Under the pieces are notes generated by a model, which had not been told where the DNA came from, did not search any database, and worked only from the letters and a program-made list of their open reading frames with translations. The position numbers were made by a program, and so were the translations under genes. 64,000 bases of DNA from contig JAPTOF010000017.1 in NCBI GenBank assembly GCA_028554755.1, positions 7,626,001 to 7,690,000 of the forward strand. Direction: 5' to 3'. Position 1 is the first letter of the stretch, and every line of letters begins with the position of its first letter. The stretch comes from Cordia subcordata (Eukaryota > Streptophyta > Magnoliopsida > Boraginales > Cordiaceae). Of this stretch, positions 1 to 12,655 are shown piece by piece.

Positions 1-825
1 AAACATTCTGATTAGGCCTCACGTCATATGGAACTAAGGATGGAGGCGGCTCAGCTCTAGACAGAAATCGTCAAATCCATATAGGTGAATTCACTTAGTC
101 AGATAAGACTTGGTTTCGTTAGCTTGATATATTTTTGGGTAAAGACTTATTTAGCATGCATGACGTTACTAGTTTTTGTCTGCAAAATTACTTGCACATA
201 CGGCATATTTAGGAAAATCTTTGTTGATTGCAGTTTCTCTTATTCTTATGTGTTCAGGGAAATCGTCAGACCACACATTTATCTCTGATATCTGATTAAC
301 TTGTGATATTCATGTTATAAGTACGTATTGTTGTTAATCTATTTTAGACTAGTTAATCCAGCTGGCTCTGTGTTGTTCTTTTTAGACTAAAAATTGCACG
401 AGTAATTTGCGCTCAACCCGTGATATTTTGCTTGTTTCCAGTTCTTTACTTCCACGCCTCATTTTCTTACATATGATATCTAATCTTTAGATTTTCAACA
501 TTTAATTATATTACAAGCATACATCAATTGAACAAAGCCATTATTTGTTGCATCCATCTTGACTGCCACCTCTTAGCCTTGCATTGGTTAGACTTGATTT
601 TGTAAAAAGGCTATTAGACTAGCCTATACAAACAGGTCCCGAGCTTTTTGCTTAAGAGTCACACCAACCATATTCTTCTGCCCCATGGGAAAATACGTTG
701 TATGATATTGACAGGGGCACCACGTGAAACTCATGCTCTCTGAACAAGGAGCAAGCTAGTTAGGGTCGTTTGGATTAGTTTTTTTATTAAAAAATGTACT
801 TTTTCACACCTTTTTGCAATAGGGG
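1..825. other. intergenic, no gene seen
   Basis: AT-rich sequence with only short chance reading frames. No exon with recognisable protein similarity was found. The first 60 bases could be the tail of a gene lying to the left (a short frame ends in a stop near base 37), but nothing identifies it. Confidence 0.5.
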
Positions 826-1092
826 CTCGTTCGGATTAGTTTATTTTAAAAGTGTTTTTTAACAACTTTGAAAAAATTTGTATTTGAATTTTTTTTAAAA
901 TTTTAATTTTTTTAGAAGTCAAATTAAATAGTTATTGTAAAAATAATGTACTTTTTTAAGGAAAAAATTGCTTTCCAATCCACTGAGACCTTTAAGTGTT
1001 TATGTTGGTTTCAAAAGCTGTTAAAACTTTGGGGGAAAAAAAAAGTTAATCTAGAAAAAGAATATTTGAAAAAAGTCAATTTAGATGAACCC
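826..1092. repeat. MITE-like element, GCTCGTTTGGATT family
   Basis: The left end reads GGGGCTCGTTCGGATTAG and the right end, near 1070-1092, is its approximate inverse (AAGTCAATTTAGATGAACCC). The interior is T/A-rich without coding capacity. Similar ends recur at 22086-22240 and 63445-63660, which argues for a dispersed family of small inverted-repeat elements. A further degenerate copy seems to lie at about 1105-1352. No clear target-site duplication was identified. Confidence 0.45.
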
Positions 1093-1270
1093 ATCTTTGC
1101 ACTTGTTTGGTTTTTTTTTAAATAGTTTTTTTTATAACTTTTTTTAAAAAAAAATGTTTCTTTTAGAAGTTAAAATATTTTACTTTTAGAAAAAATTAAA
1201 TTAAATTAAATCTTTTTTTCATTTTTAGAATATTAATATTTTTAAAAAAATCAAGCCAAATAATTATTAG

Positions 1271-1272
<2 letters not shown>

Positions 1273-1305
<33 letters not shown>
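1273..1305. repeat. (AT)n microsatellite
   Basis: An uninterrupted run of alternating A and T of about 33 bases inside T-rich DNA. Confidence 0.9.
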
Positions 1306-1307
<2 letters not shown>

Positions 1308-1496
1308 AAATATCTTTTTTTGGGGAAAAAAAAAAAAGTCAATCCAACCCAACCTTCGTGGGGGCTTGTTTTCTGTTTCCAGGCCATGGTACTAGCTTGG
1401 TTGGTATTTTAAGTTTAAAGTGTATATCGGGGGAACTTATATCATAAATCTGTAAGTGCACAGTGTAATGTGCACCTATGGTTGTGAATATATTGA

Positions 1497-1920
1497 ACAA
1501 ACAGTTTATCAGTACTGAACAAAAATAATCTTTGAATTTTATTGAACAAATAGTCTTTTTTTATTCTGAACAAACATCTGTGATTGTTTTCATGTATAGA
1601 TGTTTGTTAATTTTACATTTATCAATAGATATTGTGATGATATGTCTATTTTATTAGACAAACAGCTTATGAATACTGAACAAATAGTCTTTTTATTCTA
1701 AATAAATATTTGTGACTGTTTTCATGTATAAATATTTGTCAATTTTACACTTGTCAATAAATATTGTTATGATCTGTGAATTTTACTAGACAAATAGTTT
1801 ATGAATACTAAATAAATAGTTTTTTTATTTTGAACAAATATATGTGATTGTTTTCATATATGGATATTTTTACGGATTTTACTGATAAATTGTTTATGAA
1901 TACTAAATAAATAGTTTGAT
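1497..1920. repeat. degenerate tandem repeat
   Basis: The phrase TTATGAATACTGAACAAATA, with variants, recurs near 1502, 1663, 1793 and 1890, with the intervening phrase GTGATTGTTTTCATGTATA also repeated. Spacings shorten (about 161, 130 and 98 bases), so this is an old, internally deleted tandem array. There is no coding capacity. Confidence 0.7.
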
Positions 1921-4100
1921 AAATCATACTCTGTGTTCCTACAAGTGGAGAAAGTCAGCATGTTTCAGATAAGAATGACCTTGTCACAATAACTTATTAT
2001 GAATATAATAATTTAATAATTACAAACTATTCAGTAACTCAGCTTAAGTACAACCTAAAATGGCTTAATCAATCTCCCTGGAGCAATTAAAATAAGCTTA
2101 AAGTGTGAATGGGGGACCAGGCCCTTGCAAAAAGTTGTGTTTCGTGTTAGAATAACCTCATAACAATAATGTTAATGACCGTAATTTAATAATTACAAGT
2201 TCTTCAATAATTTAATTTAAGCACAACAGAAAAATGGCTCAATCAATCATGCAAGAGCAATTAAAATAAAATGAAAAGACAAGTGCTACAATTTTCACTC
2301 GAATAAGTGAGAAAATAGAAAACCTAAGATTTGAAAAATCCTAGCCCTACTCATGCATGCCCCTTCTCAAATTTCACGTAGCGTACAAGGTAGCTTGTAT
2401 GTCACATCTTACTTTTTTTTTTCCAAAAAATATTTTTTTAGTAAGTATTTGAATAAAATTTCACATAATAACTGAGATTTTGAAAACAAGTTCAATTCAG
2501 CTTCTTCTTCTTTTTTTCTTTTGTCAACAATTTAGTTTCTTCCAAAAATTAGAATTTGAACTCAACAAAAAATTTAAAAGTTTTAAAAAAAGTATTTTTG
2601 AAAAAAATCAATCCCAACACGACTTAAAACCAAAGAGTAATAAATTATTTGGGATGGGACAAATAAGGAAAAAGATAGCGAGGAACGATTCTATAAATCA
2701 TCTCAAATCGGTCTTTTGGAATTTGAGTACCTTAAAAATAATGGACTTGTGATCCCCTCCTTCAATATACACAAATTATTTACGTCTTTTAAAAATTTTT
2801 TTTCTTCAAATTCAAGCAAGAAAAATATATATCTTTCTCGATGATTGCAATATTTTTTTTAAAGAAAAAATTCTTTATATAAAGGATCTATAGGTTCTCT
2901 ACTCATTTTACTATTGATAATTCAAACTCAAATCTCAAATGAGGAATATTATCCCTGAGTTATACCCTTTTATCTTGATGATTGTTGTCTTGTGATATTC
3001 TTTTTATTCCTTCTATGGCCTTCACGATTTTTTTATTCGCCATTACAAATTAATTAATGTTCACTAAAAGAAGTGAACTAAACTATAATTCTATAATAAC
3101 AAAAATTAGGTTTAACTCCCTATATATTGTAATATGTTGCTTGCCATCCCATGCCACAAAAACAATAAACTAGAGAATCAGTACGAGGACATATATTTTA
3201 ATTTATTTAGGTTAGAGTGCTATATTAGTGCTTGGGAAGTATGAATATCTTAAATTTATTAAATTATATATAATTTATTATTTATTTTCTATTATTGATA
3301 TGTATTCCTCTTATAACTTGAAATTTAAATACTAACTAATTAATACTGAAACCAGGACTCATTTATAAATTATAAAAAATCATAATTAGGTTCGCTGTTT
3401 ATTATTAAAAATAAACCAGTATGTTAGTCGGGGCTGGTTAGAACTTAGAACTGGCTTTATTTATTTATTTATTTTTTAAAAACTTAGAACTGGCTTCTTT
3501 CATGGACAAATATTCTTTTCTTAAAAAAGCATGTTATTTTTATAATACATATTTGAATTAGATTTTTAAAAAAAATTGAAACTCCCAAAAAAGCTCAATT
3601 TTAGTTTTTCATAAATCAATACTTTTACAGGATGTTTAGGAGTGATTATAAGCTAGTCAAACATGCTTATAAGCAGAAAAATTAAATTTAATTGTTTGGA
3701 AAATAGTACTTATAAGTAAGTAATATTGTTTTGTAAGCAACAAAAAAAATCAATTCCACCCCCCAACTTTCTTAGCTGCTTATAAGTAATGAATTGACCA
3801 AATAAAATGCATTTATACCCCTTTAAAACACAAAAAGAACTAACCTTAATTAGTGAAAAGTCTTCTTTAGTCATTTAACAAATATTGTTACTTATAAGCA
3901 TATATTTATCAAATATGTTAATAGTTTATAATCAAATTTTATTCAAATATTTATTTATTTATTTGTTATTTGCTTATAAGCATCAAAAGCTACTTATAAA
4001 TATATCAACAACTTAAAGAAAACAAAGCCAAACGTCTTCTTAGTTTCTTGAAAAGTACTTTTTTTCAAAAGTTTTAAAAAGATGCTTTAAAAAGAATATT
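1921..4100. other. intergenic AT-rich DNA with old duplications
   Basis: No gene seen. A diverged direct duplication is visible: the block around 2005-2090 (TTTAATAATTACAA, then TGGCTTAATCAATC and GAGCAATTAAAATAA) recurs at about 2170-2270. The segment 3625-4040 starts with CTTATAAGC-type motifs and ends with inverted versions of them, again MITE-like. Neither block carries a plausible exon. Confidence 0.45.
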
Positions 4101-4110
4101 CTAAACAAGC

Positions 4111-4290
4111 TCTAAAATAAATTGATTCTTACAAAGATGAAAATAAAAAAGCTAAAAAAACCAATTTAAACAAACCCTAAAATAAACTAACTCCGGTAAA
4201 GAGGAAAATGAAAGTTCTAAAAAAATTAATCTAAATGAGCCCTAAAATAAACTAACTTGTACAAAGGCGAAAATAAAAGAGCTAGTTTTT
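4111..4290. repeat. three tandem ~65-bp units
   Basis: CTAAAATAAA begins three successive imperfect units at 4111, 4177 and 4241, each continuing into an AAAGA(T/G)GAAAAT(A/G)AAA-type stretch. Periods are 66 and 64 bases. The array lies upstream of the PAT1-type gene. Confidence 0.7.
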
Positions 4291-4580
4291 GCGATAAAAG
4301 AACCCAATCACTGACATATTTGATAGAGCCCAATCACTATCCGATAAACTTAGAGCGTACAGTACATCTCTTATATTGTGCACCAATTAAATGAAAATAC
4401 TCAACTCAAATTAGGTACGGAATTCGAACCAAGATATGAGCCGCGGTCTCCTGTTGCTACTGGATACCACTGGGCATCCCAATGTAACAAATGGTAGTTG
4501 TTTATAGTGACAAATCCGTTTTCCGAAACCAAGTTGCATCAGAAGACTTGCTACTACCACCGCTTATTAAACAACACCCT

Positions 4581-4670
4581 TCTCTCTCTCTCTCACACAC
4601 ACTCACTTTCGCGGAACAAAACCCACCGATTCCCCCGCACCTATCTTCAGCACACATAGTTCTATATATA
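4581..4670 (+). promoter_or_regulatory. core promoter of the PAT1-type gene
   Basis: A TC-microsatellite/pyrimidine patch (4581-4594) is followed by TATATATA at 4663-4670, about 250 bases before the start codon at 4916. Y-patches near TATA boxes are common in plant core promoters. The inferred leader is therefore roughly 200 bases. Transcript start was not seen directly. Confidence 0.5.
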
Positions 4671-4915
4671 CACACATTATACACACGCACAAAAACACGC
4701 AGTAAGACTAGTATTCTTTACGCTATCTTCAGCTATGCGGTCGCCTCTGTCCGCTTTTGCATAATAAAAAGCCCTAATTTTTCTTTCTTCTCACCTTTAA
4801 CGCATGTAAATAAAGGCGTTTTCACATGTGATTCTACGCACATATTAATATTTATGTACACGTATTGTGTGTATCTTCGGTTTTAGGGTTTGAAATTTGT
4901 GTGTTGAATGTGATT

Positions 4916-7900
4916 ATGGAGAGATCCGAAGGCAAAGATTTCAGAGACATCACCGACTCGTCTAGCTCCTTCTCTGGTTTGACCTCTCTTTTCAGCTAAT
5001 TTTCACTTCAATTTCCTTTTTTTTATTAGGTTGTGTTGAGTTGTTTTTTCTTGTTTGCTTGATGGCTTTGATCTATTTGTCGTTTAACTTAAATTTTCAA
5101 TTTTTACTCGAATTTTATGTTCATTTTTACGTGTGCGTGTGTGTTTGTGGTTTTGTGGGGATGCATGTGGAAATGCTTATTTCTTTGACTCCTTTTAGTT
5201 TCATTTTTCGGCTTCAATTTTTTTTTCATTTATTATTGAATCTTTAATTTTTTTTCTTTTGTTTAATCGCCTTGATTTCTTATTTTCGTAAAAAATAGAC
5301 TTCAATTGTTACTCAAGATTGTTCTAATCTAGGGTTTTACTGGTTTTCCATATACGTTTCTGTGTTATTTTTTTTTTTTAATGAGAGATGTGGAAATGTG
5401 AGTTAATTTTGTGATTTCTTTTGTTTCTTTAACACCCCCTCACTTTTTGTTCTCCCGGTGTTGAATTTTGGATATTTAATATGTGAATGCAGATAGTGCG
5501 CTTTTTGATGCATCACAGTACGCCTTCTTCGGTAAGGATGTAGTGGAGGAGGTTGACCTGGGAGGTTTAGATGATGAAGAGAATGATGGTGGCAGTAGTG
5601 TTCCTGTGCTTGGTGGATTCGCTGGTGATGGTGTAGTTCCGGAGTACCATTTATTCGATAAAGATGAGGTAAAACAAAAGCTTGTCTGAGGTCCTGAAAT
5701 TCCTGTACAATGGGAAAATGTGCATTGATCTCTGCATATGGTTGTTTGGGCCTGGCTATCTTGAGGTTAACTTTTGCTGTTTGAAGACACTATTATGAAA
5801 ATTTAACTTAATCTGACAGAAATAGTTGTTCTTAACTTTAGACTTTGCAGTTTTTCTTAGCATTTTATAAAGAACATTTAGTTGATGAAACAGCAGTATG
5901 TGGTTAATGGTATAAATTAAATTGTTATATGGATAAGTGAAGTCGTAATTATCTGAAGAGATCCTATGTTTGTTGTGTACCTGTAAAGCTCTGAACATGT
6001 TTTCAAATGCTTTCATTATTAAATAACTTTACTTGATATTTATTGCTTGTAGTGAGGATTAATTTGTACGATTGGGATATTTTGCTTTGAGTTGGTTATA
6101 TGAGCTTCATACTCCCTGCTGGTGTGCTGTTTTCAGTTTCAGGCTTTCAGCCTGTCTAGTTCCATATGATAGAAGCCATATACCATCTGTAGTTATGCAT
6201 TTTTCCCCCCTCCATGATACTATTTTACTTATGAATGTGCCGCTAGCTGAATTTTTTGATTTGAGGTGCAGTCTCTTGTTCTGCACAACCCAACACAAGT
6301 AATACTCATGCCTTGCGTATTCCAGGAGACTGGTTCAAAACTTATGATGCATTTATATAGAAGGCGATTTGAAATTAAACAAAATCATATATGTATGAGT
6401 TGTACCATTTTAGTGAATATGGGATATCTCTTATCTATGATGAGGATACACAAATTGGAACTACATAAAAATTCCGTGCATGTCGATCTTTATATATAGA
6501 GATGCAGAATGCTATATGTGCTGTTTGCACCTCATGATTCACACAATGTTGACATTCATAAAGCAGTACCTTCATTTTTGACCCAATTCTCTTTTTTTGA
6601 TCAAGAAGATGAGAAAGAAATGATGTAATCTCCCTGATTTGATGCATTTGATCTTAGAAAAAACCTAACAATAGCATTGGTCATCTTATTTTGTATGTGT
6701 GCAGCTAAAGCCCAATTTATTAGTGCTAAACTGGTTCATCTTCCTTGTCTTGACAGGGTTCAGGTTTGGGATCTTTATCAGACATAGATGACTTGGCAAC
6801 TACATTTGCAAAGGTCAGTGAACTTTGAAAGTCAAATACTGTGTGATGAGTATATATATTATATATTTGCATGAAGCTATTTTATTGCTAACAATAGCAG
6901 GCTGGAAAGTTCACTATTTCAAACTTCACAATATACATAATAAATAATTTCTTGTGCATTCTTAGGCTGGAAAGGTGCTGCTTGTATGGGACTTGTTTCT
7001 ATCAACTGCTATCCTTGAGACATGGCCATAAATTTAAAATGATGGATCTATGATACATTAACTTTCAGATATAAAGCATCTTTTTTTGTGAATATAGTCA
7101 AAGCATTTCTTTGTAAAGCTCTCACGGATAGATAAAAATGTGTAGATTGACTTTTACCAGTCCCATCTCTCTGTAGGAGGGTAATGGCATAGTCACTATT
7201 TACCTAGTGTAAACTGAACTCCAGAAGATTTTGAATTTGGAGATAATTAAAATTGCTGGATACCAAACAAGGCACCACATAGCTGAGCTGTATCATAATG
7301 TATTTCCTTATCCCCTGGTCAGGGAGTGTGCAGTATATGGGAAAAGGATTTCAGTAAATATAGAGTAATTGGCACTTCTATTTGAATGTTGAGTCATATA
7401 TGCCAAGGTTACTCGTCTGGGTTCCCTTTCATTGTTGCATGAGGTATATATGCATGGTAAATTCCTAATTGGTCTTAGTTCACTTTTATGTCAGGAATAA
7501 TTTTTGGTGTCATTTTGAATGCATTCACAGAGTGGGCTTGTTTAACTCATTGCCCACCTTACTTTATTGCATAATTCTTTCTATTGCTTCACCAGAACAT
7601 TGTACCTAATACTTGATTAGTTTCATCATTCTTGGTTGAATAATAGCGTTTTCCATTTGCTAAGGCATGTGGGATCTCATCCCAGCATGATTTTAGAACT
7701 TGGAATCCTAATGAGTATATTGAGGGAGAATTTCTTATATGATATTCCATTTGACAGTTGAACAGAGTTGTGACTGGACCAAGACATCCTGGAGTTATTG
7801 GAGATCGAGGATCTGGATCTTTTTCGAGAGAAAGTAAGATCTGCTTCTGGAACTTCGTTGGATTCCTGGTTATCTGCTGTATTTTTGCATTTACTATTCT

Positions 7901-10900
7901 CCAGTTCCAGATATAGCAATTAGTATTCTGTTAGTAGAGTATATTCAATTTGTTATTCCTATATCTTTGTTTTCCTCTAAACTTGGGGACCTTGTTTTAT
8001 TTAGAGAACAGTAGTCTTCTATTTACTTCACAAATTCTTCTGAAATAAAAGCTTGGACTGTTTTGCACAGGCTGACGTCTGAAGCCCGATGTCAGCACTT
8101 GCAAATATGAGTGGATCTGTAGCTGTTAGGATGTTTGTTTTGCATATCTGAAGTTCTCTTTCTATTTTTGTCTTTCAAAACTGTGGACTTTTCTGTATGA
8201 AGGTTCACTATGTTTCATAATTAATCTGCTTTCTTTTTCTATTAAGTATTTAAACTGTGTTTGTTCTGCATTCTGGAAGACTCTTCCCCCCCCCCCCCCC
8301 CCCAAATTTTCTCCTTCTATTGCTGACTTTCTTCGTGTGATCTACAGTGCATTCACTGCTTAAACTTTTCCTTGCTCATAATGTAGGATTTATGTTTTGG
8401 CATCGGGTGCTTTGTTGTAGCAAAAATCTTTAGAGGCGCGAGCAATTATCTGGGGTTATATATGGCTTCATTGGTTTATGCATTCATGATCTAAACAGTT
8501 ACCAGTTCTGGTTACAGTAATTAACTTCAAAATGCTTCACTCTTGCAAGGTTTTTGAGAGTTGTCTGTAATTGCTGGTCTTTAACAATTTGAAGTTGTGC
8601 TGTTCTATGTGATAGTTCATGGTAAATTACGCGTGGAACCTAAATGGTTGAGTTGCATGCTTGCGTCAATATTTTGTTCTCACTTTACCACCTTCAAAAC
8701 AAAGTCAAAGTTCTTAGAGTTGGATGGTGTTGATGAACCTAACGAAAAAGTGGAGTTGGATGGTGTTAATGAACCAAAGGAAAAACGACCTCCTTAACGA
8801 ATGAACTTAACCATATTGCTTCTCCTTCTTTGCACTGCTTCTCTTTGATCTCTTCTCCAATTCAAGGATTGCATTATTCGTGTCATTAATTGATGTTCAA
8901 GTCTCTAGTAAATGAGTTCTGGCTGCCAAACTTTGAATGCCCGAGTCTCATTTCTGATGACATCATAATATATGTTGCTATAGTTGGAAGCTTAACATAT
9001 TTTATCATATATATACAATAATTGCGGTATGGTGTTGGCATATATGTATATACACGTGTATCTTTCGGTGTAATGATTGTACACATTTGCAGTATATGTT
9101 TCTGTAAATGTAAATTTATTTGTATTATGTTACAGTTATATGTGTCATGTGTATCATTTTTTACTCTGGCAGAGCTTTTGGGAACTTGAATGAGAATTCA
9201 TATAATATAACTGATTTTGTGTAATCAGATGTTTAATTATGTTGGCAATAATCAGCTACTTGAAATTTTTAACTAGCAATATTGTTTGCTGGAGGTTTTG
9301 AGGATCTGATATTGTAGATGTTATTGTTAAGTTATCAGAATGTCTTTCTGAAAATAGTGCCATGTTCTCTCTCCTCTTCTCAAGAGTAAATGAATGATTT
9401 GTGGTAATATTCATTAGCATATTTGCTTTCCAAGAGTACAGTATATGTTAGTTTCATATTCGTTATTCAAAATATTTGTTGAGATATTCGCGTTTTTATC
9501 TAGTTCACTGATGGTATATGTAATCCGATGTATCGTCTTTCTCAATTTGATCAATAGAAGTTCATGTTCCTTCCGTCATTAATGATGTTTTCTCATTTTA
9601 ATTTCCTATATTTCTTTCTCTCTGTTGGTTCCCCCTATTAACGAAGTAGTATTTGCAGGTTCATACTCTGCTGCTGAATGGACACAAGAGACTGATTTTC
9701 CTGACTGGTGTGACCATAATATCTCTGATTCTGAATGTTACCAGAACAATAAAAGATGGTCATCACAGCCTCATTTGTCAGAAATAAAGCCGTTGTATAG
9801 AACATCATCATATCCTCTGCAGCAACCACAGCTTCAGCACTGCTCCAGTGAACCAATTTTTGGGCCAAAGTCATCTTTTACTTCCTTCCCTCCTGGTAGC
9901 AGGTCTCAACAAGCTTCTCCACGTGGCCATTCACATAACCTTAATATTTTACCTCCTGGGGGTGGGTCACAGTCACCTCTCTCTTCGCCAAACATTTCTT
10001 TATCTAACTCCAGTATGCATCTAAGTGGCTTCCCCTATGAGTTCCCTCACAGTGGAAACACGTCGCAGTTAACCCGTCATGGTCTGTCTCTTAACACCCG
10101 GCAACAGAACCACTGGATTAGTCATCCTGGTGTTTCTCATGGGGATCACTCCAGTCTCTTGAATAGTATCTTGCAACAACGGCTGTCCCATCAAAATGGA
10201 GGATTGCCCCCACAATTGATGTCACTGCAGCAGCAGTTGCAGCAACCGAGACTGCATCTCTCTGTTCAGCCATCTTATCCACATTTTTCAGCACTCCGTT
10301 CCCAATTGTATAGTAGTTTCCCATCACCTTCCCATTTGAACAAATTTGGGGTAGCTGATGTGAGAGATCCCAAACCTAAATCAACCCACAAAGGTCGACA
10401 TAGTGTGCGTTTCTCTCAGCAAAAAACTGATACTGGTTCTCAGAAGAATGATAATAATCGTCCACAATTCAGATCAAAATATATGACAGCTGAAGAAATA
10501 GAGAGTATTCTTAAAATGCAGCATTCTGGAACACATCACAGTGACCCCTATGTGGATGATTATTACCACCAAGCTTGTCTTGCCAAGAGATCAGCTAAAT
10601 CAGGTTCAAAACATCGCTTTTGCCCAGCAAAGCTAAAGGAGGCACATTCGAAATCCCGTAACAGTGCAGATTCACTGCCTCATTACCAAGTTGATGCTCA
10701 AGGAAGGGTGTCTTTCTCTTCGATCCGTAGGCCCCATGCTCTTCTTGAAGTTGACCCTCCTTCCTCTGCTTGTGGAGATGGCAATGGTGAAATGAAAACA
10801 TCTGAGAAGCCTTTGGAGAAGGAACCAATGCTTGCAGCTAGAATTATGATAGAGGATGGGCTCTCTCTTCTTCTTGATGTGGATGACATTGACCGGCTTC

Positions 10901-11754
10901 TTCAATTTAGTCAGCCACAAGATGGCGGTGCTCAATTGCGGGGAAAGCGGCAGCTCCTGTTGGAAGGCCTGGCAACTTCACTTCAACTAGTTGACCCACT
11001 TGGGAAAAATGGTAAATCTGTGGGTTTGGCTCCTAAGGACGATATTGTGTTCTTACGGTTAGCCTCTGTTCCAAAAGGTCGAAAACTCATTTCAAGGTAC
11101 CTTAAGCTTCTCATCCCTGGTGGTGAGCTTGCTCGGATAGTCTGCATGGCTGTATTCTGTCATCTGAGGTTCTTGTTTGGTGCCCTTCCTTCCAATGCTG
11201 AAGCTGCTGAGACAATTGCTGATCTGGCAAAATCAGTCTCTACTTGTGTCTGTGGGATGGATCTTAATTCTCTTAGTGCGTGTCTTGCTGCTGTGGTATG
11301 TTCTTCTGAACAACCACCTCTTCGTCCACTTGGGAGCTCTGCTGGAGAGGGAGCCTCAATTATCTTAAAAGCTGTTTTAGAAAGGGCAACTCTCTTGTTG
11401 ACTGATCTTCATGCTGCTGGCAACTGTTCTACGCCGAATCTTGCTCTTTGGCAGGCCTCATTTGATGCCTTCTTTGATCTTCTTACAAAGTATTGTGTGA
11501 GCAAGTACGAGAGCATAGTGCAGTCATTATTTACACAAACCCAGCCAAGCACGGATATAACAGGCTCTGAGGCAGCCAGAGCTGTTGGTGCAGAAATGCC
11601 CGTGGAACTTCTGCGTGCTAGTCTTCCACACACTAATGAACGCCAGAAAAAGCTGTTGCTGAATTTTGCTCAGCGATCGATGCCTGTCACTGGATTTAGT
11701 TCTTATGGTGGGAGCGGTGGACAAATAAATACAGAATCAGTGAAAATTAGTTAA
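4916..11754 (+). CDS. PAT1: PAT1-type mRNA decapping/decay factor
   Basis: Member of the Pat1 family, which links deadenylated mRNA to the LSM1-7/DCP2 decapping machinery in cytoplasmic P-bodies. Five coding exons join in phase: 4916-4976, 5493-5668, 6757-6813, 7758-7833 and 9659-11754, giving 821 codons; Arabidopsis PAT1 is close to 800. The acidic N-terminus (residues about 20-80) contains [25 protein letters not shown] and EYHLFDKDE. These are followed by [19 protein letters not shown] and [14 protein letters not shown], blocks conserved in plant PAT1. The last exon carries a long Ser/Gln/Pro-rich linker, [18 protein letters not shown] (from residue 394), [10 protein letters not shown] (from 420) and the helical C-terminal domain with [18 protein letters not shown] and [18 protein letters not shown]. 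No break was seen. The start was chosen because [11 protein letters not shown] resembles the known plant N-terminus. Intron 4 (7834-9658) holds an 18-C run. The long frame 4491-4886 is its leader. Confidence 0.93.
8286..8303. repeat. poly-C run of 18 in PAT1 intron 4
   Basis: Eighteen consecutive C residues within the 1.8-kb intron. Such tracts are unstable and prone to sequencing error; the number may not be exact. Confidence 0.8.
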
Positions 11755-12558
11755 GATGGTAAAGGAAGGTGCAGGAGAACGTGGAAGTGTATATCCAGCA
11801 TCTTCAAACCCATTCCTCTGGCTACCACCTGCGTAGCGCTTAGCTTCTGAATCCGTTTATTGTCTCTTTTGTCTGTTCCCTTCTTGTCTCGAAGAACCGG
11901 GGTCATTCTCTAGTAGTAATGACTATTACGTCGTGAAGTCTCGAAAGGTAATCATGACTTAAGCTTTCTCATCAGGGGAGCTTTTATTTTGATGCTCTTC
12001 CTGAGCTTGAAGTGAAGTTTACATATGAAACGTAGCATGTACAGGTTTAACTTCTGTTGGATGTCAGTTATCAGTGATTTCTATGTTTAACCCGTCCAAA
12101 ATATGCCCTCGCAAGCTGTGAGGGGTGTTCTTCAGTGTATGTTAGGATCAATTCTTGTTGACTTCTCAGCTCGCATTGGAAAGTTGTAATAACTGCAGAT
12201 GCTCTGCTTTATTGTTGACATTCTGCGTTCCTATTTCTTTGGTGTTTGTTCACAGGTTCCATTTTGTTTTGCCATTGCAATTGTAGATGTTATCCTAGAT
12301 GGTGGCATTACTGTATGTGGCGGCCTGACCTCTCCTCTTGTTACACCGTCTCATCTTTGAGAAACTATCTGATTTTAAAAATGTTTTTGGCCTTTGCTTA
12401 ATTTGTCGTTTGCCCTCATTTTACTCCGTCATCGGTTTAAACATTTGAACTGGGGGATGTTTGAGGTATGCTGTTAAATTCCGGAGTCTCTAGTCTTGGG
12501 CTGATATTCCTCTAGCATACTGGCTAGAGAACGAAAATTTTAAGGGGGCTGGTTATCT
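11755..12558 (+). other. 3' UTR of the PAT1-type gene and downstream DNA
   Basis: Untranslated sequence after the TAA at 11752-11754. It is less AT-rich than the DNA further downstream, consistent with a transcribed 3' UTR of several hundred bases. No exon of another gene was recognised. Confidence 0.4.
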
Positions 12559-12655
12559 TCTGCGCTTATCCTGAGTGGATCGAAAGTCTGCGCTTATCCT
12601 GAGTGGATCGAAAGTTTGGTTTTCCGAGTGGATCGAAAGTTTGGTTTTCCGAGTG
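12559..12655. repeat. short nested tandem repeat
   Basis: CTGCGCTTATCCTGAGTGGA followed by TCGAAAGT occurs twice in tandem (28-bp unit), then GAGTGGATCGAAAGTTTGG with TTTTCC occurs as a second overlapping repeat of about 25 bases. The shared core is GAGTGGATCGAAAGT, present four times in under 100 bases. Confidence 0.85.

Noticed and set aside
4491..4886. 131-codon open frame upstream of PAT1
   Set aside because: It overlaps the TATA box and leader of the PAT1-type gene, is low in complexity and ends just before the real start codon; it resembles no protein.
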